From the NCBI RefSeq assembly GCF_040144835.1, contig NZ_CP151632.1:2046001-2110000 (forward strand): a stretch of DNA of 64,000 nt, given 5' to 3'. Numbering within the stretch: position 1 is the first letter of the stretch; every line of letters begins with the position of its first letter. A program made the position numbers and the translations under genes. This document shows positions 1-8,775 of this stretch, piece by piece. Source of the DNA: Microbacterium sp. LWS13-1.2 (GTDB lineage Bacteria > Actinomycetota > Actinomycetes > Actinomycetales > Microbacteriaceae). A model generated the notes under the pieces. That model was given only the letters and a program-made list of their open reading frames with translations. It was not told the origin of the DNA and made no database searches.

Positions 1-185
1 TCGAGATGGCGATCGAGGCCTGCCGCCGCCGCGGCAAGTACGTCGGCATCTGCGGACAGGGCCCCTCCGACCACCCCGACCTCGCGGAGTGGCTCCTCGA
101 CCGCGGCATCGAATCGATGTCGCTGAACCCCGACACCGTCGTGGAGACGTGGATGCGGCTGGCTCGCGCCGCCGCCCCCGTGTGA
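1..185 (+). CDS. ppsA: phosphoenolpyruvate synthase, C-terminal end (partial)
   Basis: Only the last 60 or so residues are in the window; the gene begins upstream. The reading frame gives GKYVGICGQGPSDHPDLAEW followed by a GIESMSLNPDTVVETW segment and a TGA at 183-185. The GICGQGPSDHP motif and the ISLNPD(S/T)V motif are typical of the C-terminal PEP-binding TIM-barrel of PEP synthase (pyruvate, water dikinase), which makes PEP from pyruvate and ATP in gluconeogenesis. It fits growth on propionyl-CoA and acetyl-CoA yielding substrates, as the neighbouring prp operon suggests. Pyruvate phosphate dikinase is a less likely alternative. Confidence 0.85.
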   Translation, partial: EMAIEACRRRGKYVGICGQGPSDHPDLAEWLLDRGIESMSLNPDTVVETWMRLARAAAPV

Positions 186-197
186 CGCGTCCCGGCC

Positions 198-648
198 TCA
201 CCCCTGAGACTCGCGGTCTTGGGGGTGGTCGGCCCGGCCCAGCGGCGCAGCGGGCCGGTGGGCCTGGCTGCCGCCGATGCACATCGTCCCGACGGGGCGT
301 ACTCGCGGTCGCGGCGCTGCACGTCGACGGCGGCGCGGACGGTGAGGATGGCGCCGGTCGCGTCGAACGCATGACCAGGGCGTCGCTGATCGTGAACACC
401 GGAACGCGCACGGGCACCACCACGCCGAGCGCCACGCACCGTGCGTTGTAGGCGTTGGGGCCGTTCCGGGCGATGCGTTCCATGACGGCGTCGTCCACGC
501 CGTCGGGCGCGACGCCGGCGCGCGCGAGTGCGCCGGTCAGCACCTGCGACCGAGCTCGTACGGGTCAGTGTCGCGGGAGGCGCCGGCGAAGCTCCCGACG
601 GCCGTGCGGGTGCCCGCGACCGCGACCGGCACGACCTTCTTCGGACAT
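198..648 (-). pseudogene. decayed acetyl-CoA acetyltransferase (thiolase) gene
   Basis: No intact frame exists, but successive frames on the minus strand read like a thiolase. Near 560-640 there is VVPVAVAGTRTAVGSFAGA, the usual thiolase N-terminus. Near 420-535 there is GVAPDGVDDAVMERI and then NAYNARCVALGV, equivalent to the VDDVIMG...NPAR block. Near 300-360 there is ATGAILTVRAAVDVQRRDRE, and at about 262-290 TMCIGGSQA, the C-terminal active-site Cys motif. At least three frameshifts and a deletion of roughly 250 central residues separate these pieces. The remnant starts exactly at the prpC stop, so it was once the last gene of the methylcitrate operon. Confidence 0.7.
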
Positions 649-1838
649 CAGCCCGCGGCTTCCTCCGCGCGCTCGGCGACCTCGAGCGCAGCGGTGTCGG
701 GGAAGTAGCCCTCGATGTGCCGCTCGTCGGGACCGTTGTAGGCCGACAACGGCCGGATGAGGGCGTTCGATGCCTGCTGCTCCATGATGTGCGCAGTCCA
801 CCCGGTCACGCGGGAGGCGACGAACAGCGGTGTGAAGGTGAGGGTATCGAAGCCGATGAGGTTGTACGCCGGCCCCGAGGGGTAGTCGAGGTTCGGGTAG
901 ATGCCCTTGCGGTTCACGAACTCGCTCTCGAGCGCGTCGTAGAGCGACGCCACGTCTGGGCGCCCGTAGTGCGCGACGAGGGTGTCGAGGGCGGCCTTCA
1001 TCGTGGGTACGCGCGAGTCGCCGCGCTTGTACACGCGGTGGCCGAAGCCCATGATCTTGCGCTTGTGCGCGAGCGCCTCGTCGAGCCACGGCACGACGTT
1101 GTCCGCCTCCCCGATCTCGTCGAAGATGTGCAGCACGGCCTCGTTCGCGCCGCCGTGCAGCGGCCCCTTGAGAGCACCGATCGCGGCGACGATCGCCGAG
1201 TACAGGTCGCTGAGAGTGGACGTGACCACGCGCGCCGTGAAGGTGGAGGCGTTGAAGGAGTGCTCGGCGTACAGGATCATCGAGCGGTTGAACGCGTCGA
1301 CGACCACCTCGTCGGGCTCCTCGCCGAAGGTCAGCCACAGGAAGTTCGCCGCATAGTCGAGGTCGTCGCGGGCGTCAACGGGCTCGAGTCCGCGGCGGCG
1401 CCGCTGGCCGTACGCCACGATCGCGGGCAGCTCGCCGAAGAGCCGGATGCTGCGCTCGAGGTTCTGCTCGTGGGTGCCTACGGCATCCATCACGTTCGAG
1501 ATGCCGGCGGTCTCGCGCGCGCCGATGACGCTGACCGCCGTGCGCACCTCGTCCATCGGGTGCGCGTCGAGCGGGAGGAGGTCGATCGCAGCCTTGACAT
1601 CTGTCTGGAGCGCGCGGTTCTTGCGCTCGGTCGCACGCAGGGCGGCGAGCTGCTCGTGCGAGGGCAGCTCGCCGTGCCACAGCAGGTGGGCCACGGCTTC
1701 GAACGACTGGGTGGCCGCGAGCTCCTGCACCGGGTACCCCCGATACAGCAGGCTGTTGGTCTCAGGATTGACCTTGCTGACGCCGGTGTAATCCACCACC
1801 ACGCCGGCCAGTCCCTTCTTGATGTCGGTGTCGGTCAT
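648..1838 (-). CDS. prpC: 2-methylcitrate synthase / citrate synthase
   Basis: A 396-residue protein of the short citrate-synthase type used in the methylcitrate cycle. It condenses propionyl-CoA with oxaloacetate to 2-methylcitrate in the cytoplasm. The family start GLAGVVVDYTGVSKVNPE, the GPLHGGANEAV histidine motif and the MGFGHRVYKRGDSR motif are all present, and the length is normal. It lies downstream of prpB with a 105-bp gap that holds a strong hairpin, the only real spacer in this operon. Many such enzymes also use acetyl-CoA, so some citrate synthase activity is possible. Confidence 0.95.
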   Translation of the reverse strand: MTDTDIKKGLAGVVVDYTGVSKVNPETNSLLYRGYPVQELAATQSFEAVAHLLWHGELPSHEQLAALRATERKNRALQTDVKAAIDLLPLDAHPMDEVRTAVSVIGARETAGISNVMDAVGTHEQNLERSIRLFGELPAIVAYGQRRRRGLEPVDARDDLDYAANFLWLTFGEEPDEVVVDAFNRSMILYAEHSFNASTFTARVVTSTLSDLYSAIVAAIGALKGPLHGGANEAVLHIFDEIGEADNVVPWLDEALAHKRKIMGFGHRVYKRGDSRVPTMKAALDTLVAHYGRPDVASLYDALESEFVNRKGIYPNLDYPSGPAYNLIGFDTLTFTPLFVASRVTGWTAHIMEQQASNALIRPLSAYNGPDERHIEGYFPDTAALEVAERAEEAAG

Positions 1839-1873
1839 TTCTCTCTCCTTCGAGTGGTGTCCCAGCCCGCTGA

Positions 1874-1925
1874 CTTGCCCGTTTCCCCGGGTTCTTCGTG
1901 CGCGAAACGCGGAGAAACGGGCAAG
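1874..1925 (-). terminator. intercistronic hairpin between prpB and prpC
   Basis: CTTGCCCGTTTC at 1874-1885 pairs perfectly with GAAACGGGCAAG at 1914-1925, leaving a 28-base loop. There is no U tract on the minus strand, so this may be a partial terminator, a processing or stabilising element, or a dispersed palindromic repeat, rather than a complete stop. Confidence 0.5.
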
Positions 1926-1943
1926 CCACGGGAGCGTCGCGGG

Positions 1944-2843
1944 TCAGCGGGTGATCTGGAAATTGAAGACGGTCGTGTCGAAGTGGTTGTAGTGCTCGTA
2001 ATCGATGAGGTCGTACAGGTCGGCACGGTGCTGCATCTCGTCGAGCCTGCCACGGAGGTGACCCTTCGTGTCGAGGTCGTCGAGGGCACGGCCGGCCGCA
2101 CCCATCGCCATCCGCAGCAGCGACACCGGCCAGATCACGATGTCGATGCCGGCGCTCTGCAGCTGCTGAGTGGAGAACAGCTCCGACTTGCCGAACTCCG
2201 TCATGTTGGCCAGCAGCGGCACGTCGAGCGCGGCCCGCATCGCCTCGAACTCTCCGAGGTCTCGCATCGCCTCGGGGAAGATCGCGTCGGCGCCGGCATC
2301 CACCAGCGCTTTCGCGCGGTCGATCGCGGCATCCATCCCCTCTACAGCGCGGATGTCGGTACGCGCCATGATCAGGAAGTTGGGGTCGCGCCGGGCGTCG
2401 ACGGCGGCGCGGATGCGTTTGATCGCCGTGTCCTCGTCGACCACCGCCTTGCCGTCGAGATGACCGCACCGCTTCGGGTTGATCTGATCCTCGATGTGCG
2501 CGCCGGCGAGCCCGGCATCCTCGAGGGTCTGGATGGTGCGGGCGACGTTCATCGGCTCGCCGAACCCCGTGTCGGCGTCGATGATCGCCGGGAGGTCGGT
2601 CAGGCGCGCGATCTGCTGACCGCGACCGGCCACCTCGGTCAGGGTCGTGAGGCCGATGTCGGGGAGCCCCAGGTCGGCGGCTAGGACGGCGCCCGAGATG
2701 TAGACGCCCTCGAACCCCTTGCGCTCGATGAGCCGGGCGGAGAGCGGGTTGAAGGCGCCCGGGAAGCGCAGGAGCTCGCCCGAGCCGAGCCGCTCGCGGA
2801 ACAGGCGGCGCTTCTCGGCCGCGGGAGTCGTGCTGTACAGCAT
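1944..2843 (-). CDS. prpB: 2-methylisocitrate lyase
   Basis: A 299-residue member of the isocitrate lyase/PEP mutase family. It splits 2-methylisocitrate into pyruvate and succinate, the last step of the methylcitrate cycle. The protein shows PAIIDADTGFGEPMNVART for metal and substrate binding and INPKRCGHLDGK carrying the catalytic cysteine; the length fits PrpB. The ATG at 2841-2843 overlaps the prpD stop by one base (TGATG), which fixes the start and argues for translational coupling. Confidence 0.95.
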   Translation of the reverse strand: MLYSTTPAAEKRRLFRERLGSGELLRFPGAFNPLSARLIERKGFEGVYISGAVLAADLGLPDIGLTTLTEVAGRGQQIARLTDLPAIIDADTGFGEPMNVARTIQTLEDAGLAGAHIEDQINPKRCGHLDGKAVVDEDTAIKRIRAAVDARRDPNFLIMARTDIRAVEGMDAAIDRAKALVDAGADAIFPEAMRDLGEFEAMRAALDVPLLANMTEFGKSELFSTQQLQSAGIDIVIWPVSLLRMAMGAAGRALDDLDTKGHLRGRLDEMQHRADLYDLIDYEHYNHFDTTVFNFQITR

Positions 2844-4369
2844 CAGAAGAGTCCTCTCGGGGACGGGGCCGCCCGGAGCACGCCGGCCTTTGCGACGATG
2901 TTGAGCTCGCGCACCTCGTCGGCGTTGAGCTCGGGAAGCCGTTCGGCGAGCGCGAGGAAGCGCTCGATCTCCTCGGGCGCGAGCACGGGGTCGGCCAGCA
3001 GGCGGAACTTGCGCACGTAGTCGGCTCGCGCGAAGGGTCGCGCGCCGAGCGGGTGGGCGTCGGCGACCGCGATCTCGTCCTCGATCGTGGATCCGTCGGT
3101 CAGGGTGATAACCACGCGCCCGCCGAAGGCCTTCTCGTCGGGATCCTCCGAGTGGTAGCGGCGGGTCCACTCCGCGTCCTCGGCCGTCGTGATGCTCCGC
3201 CACAGCGCGACGGTGTCGGCGCGGCCCGCGCGCTCGGGCGCGTACGCGTCGACGTGGTGCCACGTGCCGTCTTGCAGCGCGACGGCGAAGATGTAGGGGA
3301 TCGAGTGGTCGAGCGTCTCGCGAGACGCGTTCGGGTCGTACTTCTGCGGGTCGTTCGCACCCGAGCCGATCACGACGTGAGTGTGGTTGCTCGTGTGCAG
3401 CACGATCGATGCGACGTTCGCGGGATCGCGCAGCTGCGGATGCTGCGTGCCCAGCTTGCGCGCGAGGTCGATCCACGCCTGCGCCTGGTACTCCGCCGAG
3501 TGCTCCTTCGTGTACGAGTCGAGGATGCCGCGCTTGGGCTCGCCCGGCGCGGGAAGCGGCACGTCGTACGAGCCGTCCTTGCCGTCCAGCATCCACGCGA
3601 TCACGCCATCCTCGCCCTCGTAGATCGGGGACGGGCTGGTCTCGCCGCGCATCGCGCGGTCGACCGCCTCGACCGCCATCTTGCCCGCGAACGCCGGCGC
3701 GTGGGCCTTCCACGTCGAGATCTCGCCCTTGCGGGACTGCCGGGTGGCGGTGGTCGTGTGCAGTGCCTGCCCGACGGCCTGGTAGATGGTCTCGATGTCG
3801 AGGCCGAGCAGGGTGCCGATGCCCGCGGCCGCCGAGGGGCCGAGGTGCGCGACGTGGTCGATCTTGTGCTTGTGCAGCGAGATGGCGCGCACGAGGTCGA
3901 TCTGGATCTCGTACCCGGTGGCGATGCCCCGCACGAGCGCCGCGCCGTCGCGACCGGTGTGCTGGGCCACCGCGAGGATCGGTGGGATGTTGTCGCCGGG
4001 GTGGGAGTACTCCGCGGCGAGGAAGGTGTCGTGGTAATCGAGCTCGCGCACGGCGACGCCGTTGGCCCAGGCAGCCCACTCGGGGCTCGAGACCCTGTCG
4101 TTCGCGCAGCCGAACACCGTCGACCCGCCGCCGTTGGCCGACACCGGGTGGTCGAGGGCCTGCGCGCGCGCGGAGCTCACGGGCCGCCGGGTGAGGGAGG
4201 CGGCCGCGACTGCCGCGTTGTCGATCACGCGGTTGATGATCATGTCGGCAACGTCGGCCTGAACCTCCACGGGGTCGACGGCGACCTCGGCGATCTTCCA
4301 CGCCAGCTGTTCGGAGCGGGCGAGATTCTCGTCGCTGCGGTGAACGCGGACGTGGGTGGGAACGGTCAT
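2843..4369 (-). CDS. prpD: 2-methylcitrate dehydratase (MmgE/PrpD family)
   Basis: A 508-residue MmgE/PrpD protein, the usual size. It dehydrates 2-methylcitrate toward 2-methyl-cis-aconitate. N-terminal landmarks are [20 protein letters not shown] and [12 protein letters not shown], with [20 protein letters not shown] in the middle and the C-terminal [20 protein letters not shown] block typical of the family. Its start overlaps the upstream gntR stop by four bases (ATGA), and its stop overlaps prpB, so gntR-prpD-prpB reads as one transcript. Confidence 0.95.
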   Translation of the reverse strand: MTVPTHVRVHRSDENLARSEQLAWKIAEVAVDPVEVQADVADMIINRVIDNAAVAAASLTRRPVSSARAQALDHPVSANGGGSTVFGCANDRVSSPEWAAWANGVAVRELDYHDTFLAAEYSHPGDNIPPILAVAQHTGRDGAALVRGIATGYEIQIDLVRAISLHKHKIDHVAHLGPSAAAGIGTLLGLDIETIYQAVGQALHTTTATRQSRKGEISTWKAHAPAFAGKMAVEAVDRAMRGETSPSPIYEGEDGVIAWMLDGKDGSYDVPLPAPGEPKRGILDSYTKEHSAEYQAQAWIDLARKLGTQHPQLRDPANVASIVLHTSNHTHVVIGSGANDPQKYDPNASRETLDHSIPYIFAVALQDGTWHHVDAYAPERAGRADTVALWRSITTAEDAEWTRRYHSEDPDEKAFGGRVVITLTDGSTIEDEIAVADAHPLGARPFARADYVRKFRLLADPVLAPEEIERFLALAERLPELNADEVRELNIVAKAGVLRAAPSPRGLF

Positions 4370-5055
4370 GCTGTGCCTTTCGGTCGGCGGGACGGCGGCC
4401 GCGGCTCCGAGTCGGGCGCGACCGTGTCGGGGAGGGCGGCGAGAGTGAACTCCAGCGCGTTGTGGAGGTGGATGTGGGTCGCGTGGGCGGCAAGCTCTGC
4501 GTTCCCGTCGGCGATCGCCGCGGCGATGAGATGGTGCTCCTGCACCGAGCGAGTCAGTCGCTCGGGGTTGTCGCGGGCGAGCCGGCGCACCCGGACCAGG
4601 TGCGTGCGGAGGGTTCGCAGGGCGGCGCTCAAATAGTCGTTGGCGGCGGCGCGGTCGAGCTCGGCGTCGAAGGCGGCGATCAGCGAGTAGTAGTCGTCGC
4701 GAGCGTCCGCGTCGCCGAGGGTCACGGCGGCGAACGCGCGCGCGAGGGCGTCGAACGCGCGTGCGGCCTCGCGACGGGCGGCCGCGAGGCGCGCGGCGGT
4801 CTCCTCGAGAGACCGGCGCACGGTGAACAGCTGCCGGATGTCGTCGGCGTCCATGGCGGCGACGACGGTGACGCGCGGCGACTGCTGCACCGCGAGGCCG
4901 TCGGCCACAAGGCGTCCGATCGCCTCACGCAGGGGCGTACGGCTGACGCCGAAACGGGCGGCCTGCTCGACCTCACCGAGCACCGCGCCGGGGGGGAGGA
5001 TCCCCACCTGGATCTCCTCGAGGAGGGCCGCGTACGCGTGTTCACTCGCCCGCAT
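4366..5055 (-). CDS. GntR-family regulator with FCD domain, first gene of the prp operon
   Basis: A 229-residue repressor-type protein: an N-terminal winged helix ([20 protein letters not shown], about residues 35-60) and an alpha-helical FCD sensor domain with the D...H...H metal-ligand pattern ending in [13 protein letters not shown] place the start at ATG 5053-5055, because GGAGGGAG sits just upstream; a longer GTG frame from 5094 would run through the GTATAC site at 5087-5092. As the promoter-proximal gene of gntR-prpD-prpB-prpC it probably regulates itself and the prp genes, and perhaps the wider GTATAC regulon. The effector is unknown; a methylcitrate-cycle intermediate is plausible. 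Confidence 0.85.
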   Translation of the reverse strand: MRASEHAYAALLEEIQVGILPPGAVLGEVEQAARFGVSRTPLREAIGRLVADGLAVQQSPRVTVVAAMDADDIRQLFTVRRSLEETAARLAAARREAARAFDALARAFAAVTLGDADARDDYYSLIAAFDAELDRAAANDYLSAALRTLRTHLVRVRRLARDNPERLTRSVQEHHLIAAAIADGNAELAAHATHIHLHNALEFTLAALPDTVAPDSEPRPPSRRPKGTA

Positions 5056-5086
5056 GCACACTCCCTCCGACGCTTTCTCCCATAGC

Positions 5087-5199
5087 GTATACACAAAGTG
5101 CTTCTTGAGTCCAATGCAGCGGAAGAAGGACCGCTGATCGTGTACATAAGCTCACGTTGGGGTCGCGTCTTCCCGGCTGAGCGGCGAAACTGTGTATAC
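5087..5199. promoter_or_regulatory. two GTATAC palindromes in the divergent gntR/SDR control region
   Basis: GTATAC occurs at 5087-5092 (ATAGCGTATACACAAAG) and at 5194-5199 (CTGTGTATACAGCAAC), 107 bp apart. One lies 32 bp before the gntR start and the other 69 bp before the SDR start. They match the core found in most control regions up to 29.9 kb and are likely GntR operators. Confidence 0.6.
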
Positions 5200-5267
5200 A
5201 GCAACTGTGCCCGGTGCTCTATGGTGGTGCCGACGGCAAGACCGTGCAGCGACGCAGAGGAGCGGCG

Positions 5268-6158
5268 ATGGATGCTGAAGAGTTGATGTTTCGTCCGGGA
5301 ATCCTGCGCGGGGAGCGGATTCTCGTGTCTGGCGGCGGCACCGGCCTCGGCCGCGAGATGGCGGAGGCGTTCCTCGTCCTCGGCGCCCAGGTATACATCT
5401 GCGGACGACGCGGCGACGTCCTCGCCGCCGCCGCCGCAGAGTTGACAGCGCGGCACGGGGGTTCGGTCACCCCGCTCGCCCGCGACATCCGCGACGCCGA
5501 TGCCGTGGAGGCGATGTTCGACGCGATCTGGGCCGACGGACCGCTGACCGCACTCGTGAACAACGCTGCCGGCAACTTCCTTAGCCGCACCGAAGACCTC
5601 TCCCCCCGCGGCTTCGACGCCATCGCGAACATCGTCTTCCGCGGGGGTTTCCTCATGACCGCGGCCTGCGGACGTCGGTGGATCTCGGGCGGGGACCGCG
5701 GGGCCGTGCTCTCCGTGCTCGCGAGCTGGATCGGCGGCGGCGTTCCATACACGATCCCCTCCGCGATGTCGAAGGCGGGCATCGAGATGATGACGCGCTC
5801 GCTCGCCCTCGAGTGGGCCCCGAAGGGCATCCGGCTCAACGCTCTCGCGCCCGGGGCCTTCCCCACCGCCGGCACGCAGGCTCACCTGCGCGTCGGCGCG
5901 GAGCCGCTCGAGCCCGGCGGACCCAACGACGCGAACGCGATGCGCCGCAACGGGCGCATGTCGGAGCTGGCGAACCTGGCCGTCTTCCTTGTGGCGCCCG
6001 GCAGCGAGTACGTCAACGGCCAGACGGTCATCATCGACGGCGGCGACCACCTGCGCTACAACTCGCGCGGCGACGAACGACGGGACTGGACCGACGAGGA
6101 CTGGCAGCAGACGCGGGATGCGGTGCGCCGCCACGACCGTACGGAACGGCCAGTATGA
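5268..6158 (+). CDS. SDR oxidoreductase, 2,4-dienoyl-CoA-reductase-like
   Basis: A 296-residue short-chain dehydrogenase. The N-terminus FRPGILRGERILVSGGGTGL and the LVNNAAGNF segment resemble 2,4-dienoyl-CoA or enoyl-CoA reductases of the DECR type, in which the usual catalytic YxxxK is altered. Here the expected tyrosine region reads YTIPSAMSKAGIEMM, and the C-terminal YVNGQTVIIDGGDHL is the standard SDR end. ATG 5268 is chosen because AGAGGAG precedes it. It overlaps the next gene by ATGA, so hydratase and reductase are co-translated. Likely role: removing awkward double bonds during acyl-CoA breakdown. Confidence 0.75.
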   Translation: MDAEELMFRPGILRGERILVSGGGTGLGREMAEAFLVLGAQVYICGRRGDVLAAAAAELTARHGGSVTPLARDIRDADAVEAMFDAIWADGPLTALVNNAAGNFLSRTEDLSPRGFDAIANIVFRGGFLMTAACGRRWISGGDRGAVLSVLASWIGGGVPYTIPSAMSKAGIEMMTRSLALEWAPKGIRLNALAPGAFPTAGTQAHLRVGAEPLEPGGPNDANAMRRNGRMSELANLAVFLVAPGSEYVNGQTVIIDGGDHLRYNSRGDERRDWTDEDWQQTRDAVRRHDRTERPV

Positions 6159-6901
6159 CGGGCAGGGATGTCGTGCTCTCGGAGTTCGTCGACGACGGTG
6201 TGCTGCTGATCACCCTGAACCGACCGGAGCGCAAGAACGCGGTGACGGACGCGCTGCGATCGGGGTTCGCGGAGGCGATCCGCCGCGCCGACGCGGACCC
6301 GGCCGTCCGGGTGGTGGCGGTCACCGGCGCCGGTGACGCCTTCTGCGCGGGCGCCGACCGCAAGGAGCCCGCCCTCACGGTCTCGCCGGGGCTGGGCGCA
6401 GCCGCCCTCGACCTCGAGACCGCCATGCGGCGGTTCCACGCGGAGTTCGCCGGCGCGTTCTACGCCGTACGCAAGCCGACCGTCGCCCTCGTCAACGGCG
6501 CAGCAGCCGGCGGCGGGATGGGCCTGGCGCTCGCCGCTGACTTCCGCATCGCCGGCGAGAGCTCGCTGTTCGTCTCCGCCTTCGCGAACCTCGGGCTCGC
6601 CGGCGACAACGGGGTGACCTACGGCCTGCACCGCTTGGTCGGTCGGGCGCGCGCTCTGGAGATCCTCATGCTCACGCCCCGCATCGACGCCGCCGAGGCC
6701 GAGCGCCTCGGGCTGGTGCGCCAGGTGGTGCCCGACGACGCTCTGCGCGAGGAGGGGTTGGCGTTCTGCCGGCGGCTCGCGGCCGGTCCCACGGCCGCCT
6801 TCGCGCTGATGAAGACGAACCTCGCCGCCGTCGAGGTCTCCAACTACGCGACATCCCTGGATCTGGAGGCGCGAGGCATCGGCATCGCCGGCGCGCGCTG
6901 A
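6155..6901 (+). CDS. enoyl-CoA hydratase/isomerase family protein, short C-terminus
   Basis: A 248-residue crotonase-fold protein. It shows LNRPERKNAVTDALRSGF, the oxyanion-hole segment GAGDAFCAGADRKEP and LVNGAAAGGGMGLALAADFR. It should hydrate or isomerise enoyl-CoA intermediates in the cytoplasm. The family normally ends with an EGVRAFLEKR-like helix, but this one stops at LEARGIGIAGAR, so roughly 20 residues seem missing; activity may be reduced. Start ATG 6155 overlaps the SDR stop (ATGA). The next gene converges on it across a hairpin. Confidence 0.8.
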   Translation: MTGRDVVLSEFVDDGVLLITLNRPERKNAVTDALRSGFAEAIRRADADPAVRVVAVTGAGDAFCAGADRKEPALTVSPGLGAAALDLETAMRRFHAEFAGAFYAVRKPTVALVNGAAAGGGMGLALAADFRIAGESSLFVSAFANLGLAGDNGVTYGLHRLVGRARALEILMLTPRIDAAEAERLGLVRQVVPDDALREEGLAFCRRLAAGPTAAFALMKTNLAAVEVSNYATSLDLEARGIGIAGAR

Positions 6902-6961
6902 CCGCAGCGTGCTGCCCTAACCACGACCTCTCGGTCTGTGGCGAAGCGGCTGGGAGAGAGC

Positions 6962-6998
6962 GGAGCCCGGATCCCCGGCGTGCGACGATCGGGGCTCC
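6962..6998. terminator. bidirectional terminator-like hairpin between convergent genes
   Basis: GGAGCCCGGATC (6962-6973) pairs with GATCGGGGCTCC (6987-6998) with one mismatch and a 13-base loop. It sits between the stops of the convergent hydratase and SDR genes. There is no clear T run. Confidence 0.5.
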
Positions 6999-7008
6999 GC
7001 CGGGTTCG

Positions 7009-7767
7009 TCAGAGCAGCGCGCCGCCCGACACCTCGATGCGCTGGGCGGTGATCCACCGGCCCGCGTCCGACACCAGTGCCGCGATGGCCTCGCCGATGT
7101 CCTCGGGCTCGCCGACGCGGCCGAGGGCGATCTGCGATCCGGCGCCTGCGCGGAACTGGTCCGACTTCATGAAGCCGCCGCCGAAGTCGGTCGCGGTGGG
7201 GCCGGGGGCGACGGCGTTCACGCGGATGCCGCGTTTGCCGAGCTCCTTCGCCTGGTACTTCGAGAGCACCTCGACCGCGCCCTTCATACTCGCGTAGGCG
7301 GAGCTGCCCTCGGCGACGAACCGCGTCAGACCGGTCGAGTAGTTGACGATGCTGCCGCCGTCCGCGAGGAGCGGGAGCAGTGTCTGGGTCAGGAAGAACG
7401 GGCCCTTGAAGTGCACGTTCACCATGGCGTCGAAGTCCGCCTCGGTCGTCTCGGCGAACGGAGCCACGTGGGCGATACCGGCGTTGTTGACGAGGACGTG
7501 GAAGCGCTCAGCACCCCAGGTGGAGCTGAGCGCCTCGCGCACCTGGGCGGCGAAGTCGGCGAAGCTCGAGACGACGGAGGTGTCCAGCGGGAGCGCGACG
7601 GCCTTGCCGCCCTTCGCCTCGATGTCGCGCACGACCTGCTCGGCCCCGTCGCGGCCGGTGCGGTAGGTGAGAATGGCGTCGACGCCGGTGTCGGCGAGCG
7701 CCAGGGCGTCGGCGCGGCCGAGGCCGCGGCTGCCGCCAGTGATGAGGGCGATCTTTCGGTCGGACAT
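7009..7767 (-). CDS. SDR family oxidoreductase
   Basis: A 252-residue classical SDR. It has the TGGSRGLG cofactor loop at residues 10-17, LVNNAGIAHVAPF, an active-site tyrosine/lysine in AYASMKGAV, and a GGALL end. The cofactor is probably NADP(H), judged from TYRTGRDG after beta-2. Its substrate cannot be told from sequence; as part of the catabolic island, a hydroxyacyl-CoA or alcohol intermediate is likely. It lies 86 bp downstream of another SDR in the same direction. Confidence 0.8.
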   Translation of the reverse strand: MSDRKIALITGGSRGLGRADALALADTGVDAILTYRTGRDGAEQVVRDIEAKGGKAVALPLDTSVVSSFADFAAQVREALSSTWGAERFHVLVNNAGIAHVAPFAETTEADFDAMVNVHFKGPFFLTQTLLPLLADGGSIVNYSTGLTRFVAEGSSAYASMKGAVEVLSKYQAKELGKRGIRVNAVAPGPTATDFGGGFMKSDQFRAGAGSQIALGRVGEPEDIGEAIAALVSDAGRWITAQRIEVSGGALL

Positions 7768-7853
7768 GGGATGTCTCGCTTTCTTTGCGGGGGTTGGATT
7801 GTGACGTTGAGGTGTGTGTGGGAATGGAAGGCGGGGCCGCCGAGGCCGGACGC

Positions 7854-8606
7854 CTACTGCTGAAGGCCGCCGGCGACGAGCAGCGAAGTGCCGCTGACCC
7901 AGTCGGCCAGGTCGCTGACGAAGTACTCGGCTGCGTCCGCGACATCCTTTGGGGTGCCCAGCCGGCCGCCGAGGGGGCGGATGGAGTTCATCTGGTGAAT
8001 CGCATCGCCCGGGGTCGCTCCGGTGAAGATCCCGGCACCCGCGACCGAACTGGGGATGATGGAGTTGACGGTGATGTTGCGGGCGCCGATTTCCTGTGCA
8101 AGCACACCGACGGTCTGCAGACCCGCGACCTTGCTCGAGCCGTACAGGCCGGCTGTCGGGTGGCAGCCGATGGCGGTCGTCGACGCGATGTAGAGGAGGC
8201 GTCCGCCATCCTCGACGACCTTCGCGCCCTTGGCGAGGGTGAAGAAGGTGCCCTTGGAGTTGATGGCGAACGAGCGGTCGAACTGCTCCTCGGTGACATC
8301 GACGATCGGCATCCCGACCACCTCGACGCCCGCGTTCGCGACGACGATGTCGACGCGTCCGAAGGTGTCGATCGCCGTCTGGAAGAGCCGGTCGAGATCC
8401 GCGGTCGACGACACGTCGCCCTGGACGGCGATGGCGCGCGCGCCCCCGGCTTCGATCTCGGCGACGGTGCGCGCGGCGTTCTCCGCGTCGCCCGAATAGT
8501 TGACGACGACGTTCGCGCCCAGCCCGGCGAAGCGCTGTGCGATGGCCTTGCCGATGCCGCGAGCGGAGCCCGTGACGACGGCAACCTTTCCAGTGAGATC
8601 GGTCAT
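7854..8606 (-). CDS. SDR family oxidoreductase
   Basis: A 250-residue SDR with TGSARGIGKAIA (residues 12-23), VVANAGVEVVG, IASTTAIGCHP, the catalytic YGSSK and the closing VAGGLQQ. It resembles 3-oxoacyl-ACP/CoA reductase-like SDRs, so a hydroxyacyl-CoA dehydrogenase role is possible. Upstream lie an inverted repeat and a GTATAC site, so it appears to have its own regulated promoter and to be co-transcribed with the SDR at 7009. Confidence 0.8.
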   Translation of the reverse strand: MTDLTGKVAVVTGSARGIGKAIAQRFAGLGANVVVNYSGDAENAARTVAEIEAGGARAIAVQGDVSSTADLDRLFQTAIDTFGRVDIVVANAGVEVVGMPIVDVTEEQFDRSFAINSKGTFFTLAKGAKVVEDGGRLLYIASTTAIGCHPTAGLYGSSKVAGLQTVGVLAQEIGARNITVNSIIPSSVAGAGIFTGATPGDAIHQMNSIRPLGGRLGTPKDVADAAEYFVSDLADWVSGTSLLVAGGLQQ

Positions 8607-8620
8607 TCCCTCGCCCTTTC

Positions 8621-8666
8621 CTGTAGTGGTATGACTACAGGGTCGGACGATACGCGCTATGTATAC
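8621..8666. promoter_or_regulatory. inverted repeat CTGTAGT-N6-ACTACAG and GTATAC site
   Basis: CTGTAGT at 8621-8627 and ACTACAG at 8634-8640 form a perfect 7-bp inverted repeat just upstream of the SDR start at 8606. It suits a TetR-type dimer, possibly the product of the gene at 8776. A GTATAC site follows at 8661-8666. Confidence 0.5.
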
Positions 8667-8705
8667 AGGGACTCTTGATCACTGTATCCCGCATCCCCCT
8701 CACAG

Positions 8706-8733
8706 CCCGCCGAGATCACGTCATCTCGGCGGG
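8706..8733 (-). terminator. hairpin downstream of the TetR-hydratase-MFS operon
   Basis: CCCGCCGAGAT (8706-8716) and ATCTCGGCGGG (8723-8733) form a perfect 11-bp stem with a 6-base loop, 43 bp past the TetR stop. There is no U tract. Confidence 0.5.
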
Positions 8734-8775
8734 TCGAGAGTGCGGGGCCGGCGGCGGGAACGGCGGGCGTCGGGG

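Noticed and set aside
528..2684. Long plus-strand open frame of 718 codons opposite prpB and prpC
   Set aside because: It is the mirror of real minus-strand genes in very GC-rich DNA; the translation is Arg/Val/Glu-rich with no family features, while prpB and prpC match strongly.
3053..4636. Plus-strand open frame of 527 codons opposite prpD
   Set aside because: Antisense shadow of prpD and gntR, with no recognisable domain.
5391..5396. GTATAC inside the SDR coding sequence, and again at 32661-32666 in the LLM fragment
   Set aside because: Both lie within codons (Val-Tyr) with no promoter nearby and lack the flanking TG...CA symmetry of the intergenic sites, so they were not counted as operators.
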